A stretch of DNA of 64,000 nt from positions 14,553,172 to 14,617,171 of the forward strand of contig NC_061782.1 of the NCBI RefSeq assembly GCF_022458985.1. The letters are read 5' to 3'. Shown here piece after piece: positions 35,501 through 47,882 of the stretch (positions are counted from its first letter, which is position 1; each line of letters starts with the position of its first letter). Both the position numbers and the translations under genes were made by a program. The stretch comes from Mugil cephalus. Taxonomy: Eukaryota; Chordata; Actinopteri; Mugiliformes; Mugilidae. The notes beneath the pieces are model-generated. The model was not told the DNA's origin. It saw only the letters and a list, made by a program, of their open reading frames with translations, and made no database searches.

Positions 35501-38500
35501 AAATCGATTTCCAAATCCAAATATCGATACTTACGATACAGTCATTCGGGGTCATGTAGGAACACAGTAGAAAGTAACTAAACTATTGAGTCTCAGCATT
35601 AAGATGCAAGTTTTCATTTTGTAGTAGTTCTTAGTTAAACAATAATTCATTTTAATGGTGTTTGAAACACCATTTTGTCATATTTTGTGTGATTGTGTCC
35701 TCTGTTTTTTTCCGTTGTTGTATTAGCTCGGCTATATACAGTAGTAAATGAGGCCGCTACCTCAATAAACTTTAGAGGTTAAAATAAATAAATATTCTTT
35801 ATGAAGCTATGATTTGAAACACTTTTTGTAGGTTTACCGGACACATTAGAGCGTATTTAGACAAAGTATCGGATCGGTATTGCCTATACCAACCTGAATA
35901 TCACATCGCATTAAGGCCAGTTACTTCCTGGTTGGGAGTACATCAGGAAACATTTGCATTTAAGCTATGAAAAACATAAAGCAAAGGGGTTTAAATTAAC
36001 AGCATCACCATTAGATTTTAGCTCAGTCCACTTGTGGCCGCACAGTGTCATTGAATAAAGCGTAATATGCGTAATATATCTATGTTTCCTCTTCACTAAT
36101 ATCAACTCTTTTCTTTCCCTTTGCTGTCATTGCCCCAGGAGGTAGAGGTCAGTTCTCTTCACTTTTTCTACAATGCTCCTCTAGCTGACTTTGTACGATG
36201 TCTCTTTCATTCACGACTAATTTCCCTTGTCTTTTTGTGTGTCTTTATCTTTTATTCTCTGCCCGTCCCCTTTCAATTCTTTTTCCGACGTCTCCTTCAA
36301 CTTGCCCGTTGTAATTAGAACGATTAATGTTCTAATTAAATGGGCAAAAAGGCAGAGACTTAACAGGCAGTTCACCCCCAATGCCATATGCCTGACTTAT
36401 AGGCAGAGGTTGCAGAATGCCTGAGCTAATTTCCTTACAGAATGTACAGCCACCGCACCCGTCTGTCTCCAGTGTGAATCACTTCGCTAATTATCATGTC
36501 GGTGTACACATTATAATCAGTGTTGCAGCGATAATGTAAAGTACATTACCTCTCCTCTGTAGTGATGACAGAGTGTTCATATGTTATGCTATCAACACTG
36601 TGCTCTGTGTGAATTGCATGGCTTCTTATCCTCTGCAGGTGCTAACAAATGACTGTTTTCCTCATATTTCTGCAGGACGATTATGTGCGCACCTGGGATG
36701 AAAATCAAGGTTCTAATGACAGTAAGTCCCACAACATCGTATTTCTTTCTCCCTGTGTGGTCCCCGGTTGCCATTAACCACAATAGTGTTTTGTCAGTAT
36801 TTCATATGCATGTCATTAAATGGGAGCCTTACTGCTGAGTTTGTGATTGCATGAATTATCTTTTTAAAAAACAAAGACAGAATGGTTTGACTTGTGAAAA
36901 CATTCGAAAATATTAAGTTTTTTCTTTTGTTATTTTGCTTAATATTTTTTCATTAACCCTTAAAGGTGTTTAGGATTGAGGTGGATCTACTTGCAGAAAT
37001 AGATAGTGGTAATCATAAACTTGTTTTTGTTAGTGTAGATTTTTGCAAAGTAGCCCAGGATGCACAAATCACACACTGGCTCTAGAGATAGTTGACTGTA
37101 ATCTTTAACCTCACCACTAGGTGCTACTAAATCCTACTTACTGGTCCTTTAAATAAGAAACCAGTTTATTGATTACAGAGCCACGGGACTGGCTGTTGTC
37201 TTGTGAAAATGTAAGATCAAATCCTTTCATCCACAGTAAGGCAGCTTGTTGGACAATGCTTTTAACCACAGATCCATATTCCTGTAGTCACACACTTGTG
37301 CAATTTACTAAGCCTTGGCAGTGAGCATTTTTTTTTAGCTCACATCTGTGTTCTATATGTGCCTGATGCATATTTAAATCCCAGTCCGTTGCTCAGTATA
37401 TTTTGTATTCCTTGTGCACTGTCAATGTGCAAATGTAATCACTCCATTCAGAGAGAGAACAACTGCTGATGTTAACACATAAATGTCTAGTCCTCTGATA
37501 AACAGGGAATTATGCAGTAAAACAGAGCTAAGGATCCATAATGACATGTTTTTTCGGCCAAAATTGGTCTCCCGTATCAGAAAGCAAAATTTTGTAGGGT
37601 ATAAACAACACACGTTATGCAAAATCAAGAGTATGATTTACAATTTTGAGGGCACACGTTTCTAAATTGAATATTTTTATTACTTCTCCCAGGTTCGTAA
37701 TACAGCTAGCTATTTTTGTGCTTGGGAAAAAAAATCATTTTCTGTGCTCAAAATATGTCATCGTGCAAGCAGGACTGCAAAGTGGCAATATGTATTGAAA
37801 CCGAGTGTGATTACCATGTACTCTAGCACGGAGACAGAAGCTTTGGCTCTTATCTGAACTGTGATGCTTCCCAGATTGTCTGCAATTATTAGCCAGCACC
37901 ACGTGTGTTTGCATTCAGACACTCGCCGTCCACGCTCACAGCGGTTTCTCAGCGAAAAGGTCGAAAGATGTTAGCGCTTTGTTTTATCTGCTTGAATGAA
38001 TATGATGGCACTCCCCCAGGACATGCTAAACACTGGCCCGACTTCAACCCGTCACCGCGTCGTTCTGCTTCCCAGCTATTTGTCTGTCTGCACTTGCTCA
38101 GGAGCCTTGAGCGTCTGAGGTCTCCTTCCTCGACTCCTGCTGTAACTCCAGCCTTAATGGAGTCTCAGCCTGATGAAGCCATGACACGGAGTCGTGTCCT
38201 CAACCACTGTCACTTGATTTGCAGCTTAAATGAAGTCGGCTGAATGGCAGAGTCCATTAGCGCAATTTCCAAGGGCTTAATGAAGGACTAATTATGGGTT
38301 CCAGTGAAAGGCTAGAGAGAGACGTGAAAGCATCTGAAGACAGTGAGACAGGGGTTGGAGCTAATATGCCTTGATTTAGTGTAAAGCTACTGATGTGTAC
38401 AGTATTCCTGCTAACTCCAAGGCAGCAGGTGAAGAGGAAATTTTTGACTGGGTGACAGAAGCGAGTAGGAAGGTACAGGAAAGTGTGATGGGATCCAAAT

Positions 38501-41500
38501 ATAAATAAATGAGAGTATTTTTGTGCTCTCATTAAAACCACAAGCACAAAATCTTGATCTGATAAGAGGAGGTCAAACCATAGATTCAAACTTTTTTATT
38601 CTCTTTAGTTACTCTCGTGTCCTCTAAGCAGCAGCTGCTTTCATCATGTTTCTTCGCGTATTTAGACATTTTCTTTTTTGTTCGACTTCTTCCATGGCAA
38701 ATACTGCAGAGTTTGAATGATAACAAATGTTGTCATTGCATCTAAATCTGAGTTTGGCAGGATATTGATGGTCCTGTGTGGCAAAGGAGACGAAATAATT
38801 CTGCCGATTTCACAGTCAGCTTAGCCGACATTGATCAAATTCGCACGTTTTAAATGCTTGCCTTAGGTTGTCAGATGAATGGCGCCTCCCCACTTTCATT
38901 TTACACAGCATAAAACCCTTCAACTACCTATTTCCATTTTTCTCGTTTCGACACGAGTGTGCCATTTCCCCCCATTGATCTGCCTTCCTTTATGAGAGGC
39001 CTAATGAAGCGAAGGAGTGAAAAGAGGAGATTTGTCCCTCTGAGACATCACTAAATCAGTATGATGTCTTTACTCTGGAGCTCGGTGCCTGCAGGCCTCA
39101 TTTCTCAGTCAGGGAGGCCAGACTGCTACACTGCTGTGCAGAGGAAGGCAGAGCTTTAGAACTGTCAACATCCCTAACGCGCAGACCGACAACACCGACA
39201 ACAGACTGAGGGGAAAATTTGCATTCAGGCCCTGCGGTGGCTGACTCCACTTTAGCCGGAGTTGCGCTGAGCGAGGGAGAGGTCAGGGTAATTTGCAGTT
39301 GATTTCTGCAGTCGATTCATCAATCCAGCAGCTGATTGAATCACCTCACTGTTAAGACAGTAAACACTGGGAGCGGACTGCTGTAATTTGGACTTGTAAG
39401 AACAAACAAACGTATATGAGCGCGCACATGTGCAAACGTGACGACGCTCAAGTGACCACGTACAGCACTCAAGAAAGACCTGAAGCGTTTCTATGCACAC
39501 TTTCACTCGCGGTCGATTACCAGAAGCCAGTATCAGAGTCCAGGTAAATGGTGAATGGACACTTTCTGGCAAATCACTACTTTCCGATCAATAGTAGACA
39601 GTAAGGAGATAGAAAAACATGCTGAATCCACACTCCGCGAGGTCTAGAGTTTAATTCCTCTTGATGCTATTGATAGATATTGGTGTTTGAGTAGCTCACT
39701 GACACATACGCTAGATTTCCACCAAACACCTCATTGAAGCCTCAAACTGGACGACTCCCCGCCAGCTCTGAAGAGGATCAAGCAGGTCTTTTATTTTTGT
39801 TGGTGGAAAAATCCCTCCTGCTGTCAGATTAACATGATTTTTCTTCACAATATCCAGACACCTTTTTGTACATGCAGTACACATCGTGCATAATACAACA
39901 ACTCTCAGCCTTATCACTCCTTCGGGGACTCCTGCTGCCCTTCTAACCACCGCCCTCCATAATTTTATTTATTTATTTTTTTTACATCGTCACCCCTTGC
40001 TGCTCTCCCTTCTCGGGCCACCTGGGGTTGCTTCTGTCAAATTCCAAACCCCACATACAAGCCCGTGAAGGGCTCAGCATGTTGGTCCAGCTCCAGACTG
40101 GGTCAACCTCCCCTTTTATTTGAAATGAATCAATTTAACACGTAACTCATATGATCTTTACGCCTCTATTCAACCCTCTTTAGTTACCGATGTTAGTTAT
40201 TTCCCATCATTCCTTCCTTGTACATTTTGCAAGAGCTGCAGTGGCTATTGAACAGTTAATCCATGTTTTTATTTCTGATGTAATAGTTGGACGTATTGGG
40301 AAAAGTTCACTTTCTCGCCAAGACTTTGATCTGCTCACCTCCCATTTATGTAAATATAAAGCTAAAACCGCCGGCTTAGTTTGGTAATCCTATTTGTTTA
40401 ATTTGAACAAAAACAGAAATGCAAAAGTGACGTAACTGCCTTTTAGTTCTGTGGCGTCACAAATGTCAGTACTGGTTTGCTAAAGACAGTTTTTGCATTA
40501 AGCGCCTGTTGAACAACAGAGAAGTGCCCGGCCTCGCTGCTACCTAGAAGACAACACGGCGCTGATGACATTAGAGACTCAGCGTGTAAATAGCAGATAA
40601 GAGGGTTGATGATGAGGATGTGGCCTGATCTCTGCTTCTGTTATCCTCAATCTGCAGGGATAAACCTCATGCAAATCTGGATTGGATTAGACTGAAGCGC
40701 AGGGAGCCTAATTAGAAGAGGTTTACTGCTGCAGGCATTAGTTTAATAAGGACAGACTTTTCGGGAAAAGTAAGAATGGAATCGGGTGAGCGCGTCGGGG
40801 ATTGAACGGAGAAAGTAATGGGTGCGAGGAGGAAAATAATAAGGCAGGCCAAAAAAAAATGAGAGCGCACCATGAGGACGTCTCACATGAGGAGAAGACA
40901 AAGGAATGTGAAAAGATGGAAGACAGGTAGGCTGATAAACATGATTGCACAACAGGGGCTTCGGCTGCGGAGAGGGAGAGAGAGTTCTTAGAAACACCAG
41001 ATTGAGCTGCAAATCACAGTCAACCCAGAAATGATTCCCAGACCACGGAGAGCCTGTTGCTATGGAAACGTCATCATTGCAGGCACTGCTTTAATCCGTA
41101 GAAGCCTGTTAAGTTAACATGAGGCTCAGGCAGCCACCTTATGCTTCTGTACTCACAACACAATGCTGTGCCAGCGTTCAAGCCGCCCGCTCCCGACAAC
41201 ATTTATTTACAAATGTTTTGTTATTCGAAGGCCGGATTATCGCCTCTGTGTTTCTGTCCTTATTCTTTGCTTCGGTGTAAGTATCGTTTAAATGAATACC
41301 AGCCCCCTCGCCTGCGGCGCCGCATCCCCATGACTACATTAATCGCCTTGTCTTTCATGTCTGAGGGGTGGAATTGGCCACTGCTCCCTGATTCTGCTGA
41401 TGCGCCGGTGTGAGTTAGATGGGGGGCGAAACATCAAACCTGCTGGGAAATAGAAAACGCAGGAGCCAGTTGAGGGAGAGCAGGAGTAAGAAAGACAAAG

Positions 41501-44500
41501 GCCGGTAGCGCAAAAGGCCGGGTGATGAGTGAGATACAGTATACTGAGATACTCAACACAATCAGCGCCAGCTGGGATAAGGGGCCGGCCAGAGAATAAG
41601 GCTCCACTGTTGACAGGCTGAATGGATGAGGAGCCTGCGTCTGGGCGCTAATGCCTCCGAGCTTTGGTGTTTCTCCCCGGCAGCAGAGCAGTCAGTCAGT
41701 CAGTCAGTTATACAACCAGCTCAGCCATGACAGGGGGTGTATTGTTTTTGGATGCGCTCCTCAAATCAGATATCTGTCGTTTCACTTCAATAATCCCGTG
41801 ATGTCGGCCGCATTAATGCGTCCAGCCACCGGGAAGGACGAGGGAGGAGATCCTGAGCCTGCCTGCTAAATAGTGCCATAAAACAGGATAGGGTAAAAGC
41901 AGGAGATGAATGACTGAATGCACGCTTTAACACGCAGCCCCGTCATATGGATGAAACCTGGAACAGTGGGATGCAAATAAGCCGTATTACTGTGCACTGT
42001 ACTGATGGATAGTGCAAGTGGGTGAATGAAGGGCGAGTTAAAGAAAACAGAGGGTGACATCCAGGTCAGGCTGCAGGACGCCTGCTGCGAACAGACAGCT
42101 GAGACGTATGATTGTGTGTGAGGTCTGCACACACAGTCCAGCATTAGCTGTTAGCAAAGAGTGTGATGGATGGGGCAGAGGGAGCGGACCATCCAGGCTT
42201 TAGCTTACGGTGCAGGGAGCATTACAGAGGCACCTACGGTATTAAATTTAAATAAGCAGACATGAGAAATCTGCCGGCAAACTTCGACAATTGAGCTTTC
42301 TTCAAACGCATACCAACTTTTTCTTGAGGGCAGTTCTTCATTATTCAATTATTCATTATTGAGTGTTGAAACACACTTCTTTCACATTCATTTTTTCTCT
42401 CCCTTTAATAAATCAAATCAGAATATCTCACAATGCATAATTTTAACAGTGAAAGCCCCACAGTTCTGCACAGCTCTGATAATTTAGACCGACTCTCAGA
42501 TTGTGCTGAGTAAGTGGAGGGGAGAGGTCTGGGATTTGAGACTGGAAGTGGAACGTTGAATGATGGGCATAGAACGACAGAGGACAGTAAAATGTGAAGC
42601 ACACTACATCATATATCTAATTTTCTTTTTTTCCCGCCCCAGATGTAGACACCACCAAGGACCCTTGTCAAAAGGTTAAGTGTAGCCGGCACAAGGTGTG
42701 TATCGCCCAGGGCTACCAGAGGGCCGTGTGTGTCAACCGCAAGAAACTTGAACACAGGTGAGTCCGTGTAGCCTCTGGGCAAGAATTCCCAAAAGTCACA
42801 AATAGTCAAAAAACGTTCACGCGCTGTAACATGAGATCTGGTTCGCCCGGCTAGTGCTGGTCTGAAAAGTGTTTCGACGTAATAATAAAGCTCGTTTGTG
42901 CACCAGTGTTGTACAGCAGCCTGCTGTTTAGTGATAAGCTAATACATTCAGACAACATGGAGCAGAGCTGCCTGCTCCATGCTCAGGTTGTGCCTGTACG
43001 CTGAATTAGCACAGCAGTCGCTGTCTCGGCTGGACTTAGTGAGGCTGAAGTGCTTGTGTGTCCCGTGTCCTGCAGACTGAAGCAGCCTGCTCTCAGGTCT
43101 CCTGATGGAAACTGTCAACCCTGTCCCATCTCCTCCACTGGGCCTGTTTGCGGATCGGACGGACACAACTATGCCTCAAAGGTACAATGAAACCATTGCA
43201 GAGTTTTAGTTTTGCATGTTTGTTTGGAAAAAAGGGGTTTCCTTATGTAAAGCATTTTAAACCTAAAACTGTGGTGGCTCTGGCCGTCATCATCCTGGCA
43301 GTGGCTCCACCTTAACTCCCAGCTAATCCAAACGTGGGCGAAGAAGTGGAACTGTACTGGATCTGAGGCAGGCAGGCACAGCGACCTTGTCCTTCATCAT
43401 GCATAACCTCAATATTGCTTCTGTGTTGTTGGCCACCAGTTTGTTAGCCACACCACTTTGGAATATTACGACATCTGTGCTTCCCTTCACCATAAAAATT
43501 CTAATCTAAAGTTATTGCTTTATATTTAATAGTCATTTAATGTTTAGACTACCGTAATATGACAATTGCAGATCTTACTTTGGGATTAAACAGTGTAACG
43601 TAACGTAACATCCATCTCTTTATAGAGAAAATAAATAAAGGTGGAAATATTCACATAGGTGGAGGGTGAGCTGTGCTGCCAGGGGAACTGAACAGCGTTC
43701 CCCTCAATTACTCACATACAGTATGTTGTTCTAACAAGAACTGCTGAAGCAGTCCTGACACCTATTACCAGTGCAGGTTGTACCAGCAGCGAGTGTATTT
43801 ATTCACAGCTTTAAATGTGAGCCTTAGACACAGTAACATTGTGGGATAAGAATTGACATCTACCCTGCACATTGAGAGTCTCCCATGGGAAATACTGAGA
43901 CAAAGATCCATGATACATGGTCTCAAAAGGACCAATTGGTGGCTTGTGGTGACAGAATCCCATGTGTTTATTGATTAATGCTTTGTCTTCTATTCTTCTT
44001 TGTCACTATTCGTGACCTTGCGTGCGAGCCGAGTTTGGGAAGCGCATTCGGGAGCAATTTTCAGATTTGAATTAAGGCTTACAGTCGGTCACCTCATGAA
44101 TATTTGATCTCTGTTGCCGCAATAACTCATTTTACTTCACCTCAGTGTCCCCTTGCCGATGTCGGGGGCGTGTGTCTGTGTGGTAATGGATGTATATGTG
44201 TGTGTTCGTGTCGCAGTGCAAGCTGGAGCAGCAGGCGTGTCTCACAGGGAAGGATCTTTCCCTGAAGTGTTCAGGTCTGTGTCCTTGTCCAACTGCTGCC
44301 CCGACATCCAAGGAGAGTAAACATGGTAAGAACGAACACAACAGGGGTGACATGATAAGAAGTGACGCGAAATAATCCGAACTAAAACATTTAGCATGAA
44401 TTTACTGGAGATGTCTGCCAAGCCCGGCTTCCCATCTCTCTTTTTCATCTCACACATTCACATTAGAGTACGAATAACCGTTAAGAGTGTAAATCGGCGC

Positions 44501-47500
44501 AACAAATATTATACCCTTTGTCCGTCCTGCACAGAAAGCTGCACCGGACAGGATCTGGCTGATCTCGGTGAGCGTCTGAGGGACTGGTTCCAGCTACTGC
44601 AGAGCAATGCCAAGCAGAACAACAACAGCAAGCCGGGAGCCAGAGTCACTGCAGCCAGCGGCACATCAGGTGAGAACTACTACCACTACCTAATGAATCA
44701 CAGCAGCATGGAGAGGTCCTTTCAATGCTTTATTTAGAGGTAGTATGCGATAAAAATGTCCAAACAAGTCGTTACATCTAATTTTATATCTCAGTTCTCG
44801 CTGCCCAGGGTGCTGCTGCTGAGATAACAGTTACAGTTCTTGACTACTAAACAACTCTGGAGGTCTAAATTAATTAAATTAAATAAATGGTTGCCTTCTG
44901 CATGCTTTCTAATTCAAGAAAGTGTTGCCATGATCAAGTGTAAGTTGTATCAACGAGTAATTGTATTCAGAAAAGCAACAGTGGAAACATCTTTGAGTGG
45001 ATGGATCAAGGTTACACGCTGTACAGGAGCGGGTTTGTGCTTTAAAGCTTCTGGCTTATTTAACGCCCGATAAGCACCATGTCCTGATGTGGAAAAGTCT
45101 GGTAATAGGCTGATAAGTTAAAATGCCATCCTCTCTGTTGCTGAATTTGATAACACAAATTGCATTCGAGACAGAAGATATATTTTATGAATACTTTGGC
45201 ATGGATTTATTTTCCATTTGTGCAGCTGTCCCCTGACAAAAGATGAATTTTTTATTTTGTTTGTCTTTGTGCTGGCAGTGCTGGACAGGAGCCTGGTGGC
45301 CAGCTGTAAGGACTCCATAGGCTGGATGTTCTCCAAGCTGGACACCAACAGCGACCTGTACCTGGACCAGGCTGAGCTGGCCGCCATCAACCTGGACAAA
45401 TATGAAGTCTGCATTCGGCCCTTCTTCAACTCCTGCGACTCCTACAGGGACGGCAAGGTCTCCACTGCCGAATGGTGCCTCTGCTTCTGGAGAGAGAGTG
45501 AGTGTTTTACCGGGGATGACGTGAGGTTCGGAGGCCGCGCGTCCACGTGCGGAGGCGCGTTCACGTGCCCGAGAGCTGAGATTTTCCCCCCATGGTGCAC
45601 GCACTCAAACTTCAAGGCGCTCAGCCGCCCTCAGGTGCAGCCGCCTCTGTATTGTGTGCCGGTCCATGACTATTTGTCTCCTTCTGCCCTCCTGTGAGGT
45701 GAAATGGTCACCGCGAGGCACTAAAAACATTCTTGCTGCTTGCTGACAGCCTGGTTCTCCCACAGCTCTCGGTGATTGAGCATGTCAGGCAGCCAGCCGA
45801 GCAGAAACGAGGAGGAGGTCCCAAGATTATACAGTTCTTTGTTTGGGAAGAAAATACTCGAGAATTGATTTTTTAAATTTGCAGGAAGCCATTAGAAAAC
45901 ACTCAAAAGAGAATTCAGGTTACAGGTAGGAATTAGTTTGATCCTCTGACTAATTACGACGATATTTTCTTTTCCTTTTCTGTTGTTTTAAGAGCCACCT
46001 TGCCTGACTGAACTCGAGAGGATCCAAGTACTGGATGGCGGCAAGAGAAAGTTCGGTAGGTGTCTAACTTCTCATAAGAGCATTTCAACCCAATTGGGTC
46101 TGTCTTTCATGGTTGAGGTTTTCGTGGAGCAGATGACAAGCAGGAGGTGGGGATTAGTCCTGATCTTTCTTGTGGATTATAACTCGATACTGACAGACGG
46201 CAGAGGAAAGCAGCCATCAGTCCGTCTTGACTGTATGTGTAATTGCGTGAATATATAAGTGAGTGTGTGCGCATATTTGGTCATGTGCGTGCGCGCACGC
46301 GCCCACTGCAGATTTTGGCTGGCTGACTGGGCTCTGAGTCAGGACTCTCCAAGGACACAGAGCGGCGAGCAAGGGAGGAGGAGGGGGGGCAGTCTGCCAG
46401 CCCGGCACTCGGATGATCCTCAGAAAGACTGGATGGACAGTTCTGCCGTGGCCCCATCTCATTTGTATTACAGCTACAGTATTATTAAAATGCTGTCTAA
46501 AATATTTAACATCATGGCAAATCCACTCATCTCTGAAGGTTATGGCAACAAGGTTGAGTTTGCGCCGCCGTTGTCCTGCCTTACATGGATTAATGTCGCA
46601 CCCTGCAGAAATATAAAAATATCCAATCTCGCATCCATGGTAATTAGCCAGCCACCCCCACACATCCACAATATGCTGCAGTATGCTGACTCCGTACTTA
46701 TTCGCCTGTATCTTCGCTCCACGAACATATTTGTATTCATGGAATATGGAAGTGGCTGCCACATATGCTGCACGCATTGCATTCCCACTTGGGCCCAGCG
46801 CCACGTGTGATGAGACATGACGCAGATGTGCGTCCGCCCGCGTGGAGAGATTATGCAGCATAAAAGGTAAGGTTGCCTACCGTAGCAGACCCTTATTTAT
46901 TTATGTGCGCGCGTGTGTGTGTAAATGCCAGGTCGATTCATCCCGAGCTGCGATGAAGACGGCTACTACAGGAAGCAGCAGTGTGACAGGGGAGAGTGCT
47001 GGTGCGTCGACCGAAACGGAGGAGAAGTCGCCGGTTCTAGGATTCGTGGCAAGCCAGATTGCGGTGAGACAATTTCCCGTTGTCAATAAATGAACGGCAT
47101 TTGAACTTGAAAGCTCACGGATCCTGGAAGAAAAAAATAAAATAAAAAAATCAAAATGTACGCTGTGCATCGCCCCTCTACTACACAGCATCTCCACATG
47201 CCTTCCTCACAAGGCTTCCTTTATGTTAAAGGACTGAGGCCCACTGCAGCATAACTCACTGCGGGGACCAGTGCCACATTCATGTGTCCGGAGTCATTTG
47301 CATTCTAAAGCGCCGCTTGTCGCTGTGAGAAAAGTCTTTCAAGATAAATGAGGGCTGGTTGGACTGAACCTGCTCCTGATAAGAATGGTTCCCTTGGCAA
47401 GGTTTAGAAATGGCTATTAAAATCCAGACAAAGTCAAACACATGCCCCCCATTCCTTTGCCGCTGCCGTCAATGTTTTTAAACTGATTTCAGCATTGCTC

Positions 47501-47792
47501 ACTGGTATAGAAAGGACTCCATCAAAGCTGAGAGGAAGACATGATGAGCAGAATTTATTGCGACGCGCGAGGCTGCCACGGCTGTAATTCAATTTGCCCG
47601 CGTGCGCGCCCTCGCTCTGCATGATTTCTCTCCCATCTTCCCGCAGATTATGAAGTGGCATATTCAGGTGATTTCGGCAGCGGCGTCGGGTGGGAGGACG
47701 AGGAGGAGAAAGAAGCCGAGGAGACCGCAGAGGAAGCCGAGGAGGAAGAGGGAGAGGTGGGAGAGGTGGATGACGGGGGATACATCTGGTAG
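23560..47792 (+). CDS. spock2: Testican-2 (SPARC/osteonectin, cwcv and kazal-like domains proteoglycan 2)
   Basis: Eleven coding exons: 23560-23748, 36139-36147, 36676-36721, 42643-42757, 43076-43181, 44217-44325, 44535-44669, 45279-45497, 45993-46055, 46932-47063 and 47647-47792. They join in frame to 422 residues (human 424). It is a secreted extracellular-matrix proteoglycan, mainly of brain, that binds calcium. The signal peptide is about residues 1-24. EDEQWLSTISQYSRKIKHWN is the testican N-terminal region. A follistatin/Kazal-like module follows (CPISSTGPVCGSDGHNYASK), then the SPARC-type EF-hand pair (DTNSDLYLDQAE; DSYRDGKVSTAEWC) and a thyroglobulin type-1 domain ending in CWCV. The acidic tail has Ser-Gly sites (SGDFGSGVGW) for glycosaminoglycan attachment and ends GGYIW. 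The start ATG has a good Kozak context (ACCATGG). Confidence 0.96.
29685..29728. repeat. Perfect 20-bp inverted repeat (hairpin, 4-nt loop)
   Basis: Left arm 29685-29704 (CTCTGCCTCTACAGGTTCCG), loop ATTA, and right arm 29709-29728 its exact reverse complement. It lies in spock2 intron 1. Confidence 0.9.
32342..32378. repeat. Perfect 14-bp inverted repeat (hairpin, 9-nt loop)
   Basis: GTTGCCCTGAGGTT (32342-32355) and AACCTCAGGGCAAC (32365-32378) are exact reverse complements around a 9-nt loop. It lies in spock2 intron 1. Confidence 0.88.
35432..35912. mobile_element. Diverged DNA-transposon-like repeat (possibly hAT-type)
   Basis: The stretch has repeated ATATCGATACTT-type sequences near its left end (GATGTGCAGATAGGTAT...) and AAGTATCGGATCGGTAT near its right end, partly in inverted orientation. 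This style is common in fish DNA-transposon derivatives. No intact terminal repeat or target duplication could be fixed, so the boundaries are approximate. Confidence 0.35.
36139..36147 (+). other. spock2: spock2 9-nt microexon (Glu-Val-Glu)
   Basis: GAGGTAGAG sits between a CCCCAG acceptor and a GTCAGT donor, in phase 0 with both neighbouring exons. It supplies the EVE of NRFRD-EVE-DDY, which matches the mammalian SPOCK2 sequence. Skipping it would remove exactly three residues without a frameshift. Confidence 0.85.
36302..36347 (+). repeat. Imperfect hairpin in spock2 intron 2
   Basis: TAATTAGAAC (36312-36321) pairs with GTTCTAATTA (36329-36338) around the loop GATTAAT. Beyond a one-base bulge the stem continues for nine more pairs, including one G-U, giving about 19 pairs in all. 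It lies 155 bp downstream of the microexon. Confidence 0.75.
36722..42642 (+). other. spock2 intron 3 (5.9 kb)
   Basis: Noncoding. It contains an X-box-like site at 41056-41069, a short (CAGT)n run near 41692-41708, and a stretch around 37085-37150 that resembles the end of a common fish repeat. No exon was recognised. Confidence 0.55.
41056..41069 (+). promoter_or_regulatory. RFX X-box-like site
   Basis: GTTGCTATGGAAAC fits the two-half-site X-box consensus bound by RFX factors (RYYNYY, short spacer, RRNRAC). A CGTCA half-CRE follows directly. It is inside spock2 intron 3. Confidence 0.5.
43182..44216 (+). other. spock2 intron 5
   Basis: About 1 kb between the two halves of the Kazal-like module. 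Nothing recognisable besides splice sites (GTACAA donor, CGCAG acceptor). Confidence 0.55.
44670..45278 (+). other. spock2 intron 7
   Basis: AT-rich, 609 bp. No feature besides splice sites. Confidence 0.55.
45498..45992 (+). other. spock2 intron 8
   Basis: 495 bp with a GTGAGT donor and a TTTAAG acceptor. The reading frame stays open for a while past the donor, but that part has no family similarity. Confidence 0.55.
46056..46931 (+). other. spock2 intron 9
   Basis: 876 bp. Long open frames on both strands (plus 46259-46810, minus 46217-46861) are chance; neither has a recognisable domain. Confidence 0.55.
47064..47646 (+). other. spock2 intron 10
   Basis: 583 bp ending in CCCGCAG. No further feature. 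Confidence 0.55.
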
Positions 47793-47850
47793 AGGGGCCG
47801 ACGCGTAATCCAGCCTCTGTACAGGAGCATCTCGACGGTCCCGAACCCAA

Positions 47851-47882
<32 letters not shown>

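Larger units (their letters stand above)
23749..36138 (+). other. spock2 intron 1 (12.4 kb)
   Basis: No other gene was recognised inside. It contains hairpins at 29685-29728 and 32342-32378, a diverged repeat near 35432-35912, homopolymers (for example T 26150-26167 and A 31530-31549), and complex noncoding blocks such as 24380-24880. The longest open frame (27287-27841) lacks any recognisable domain. Confidence 0.6.

Noticed and set aside
46217-46861. Overlapping long open frames on both strands in spock2 intron 9
   Set aside because: Opposite-strand frames of similar length without family similarity are typical of chance in GC-richer DNA; the exons on either side are clear.
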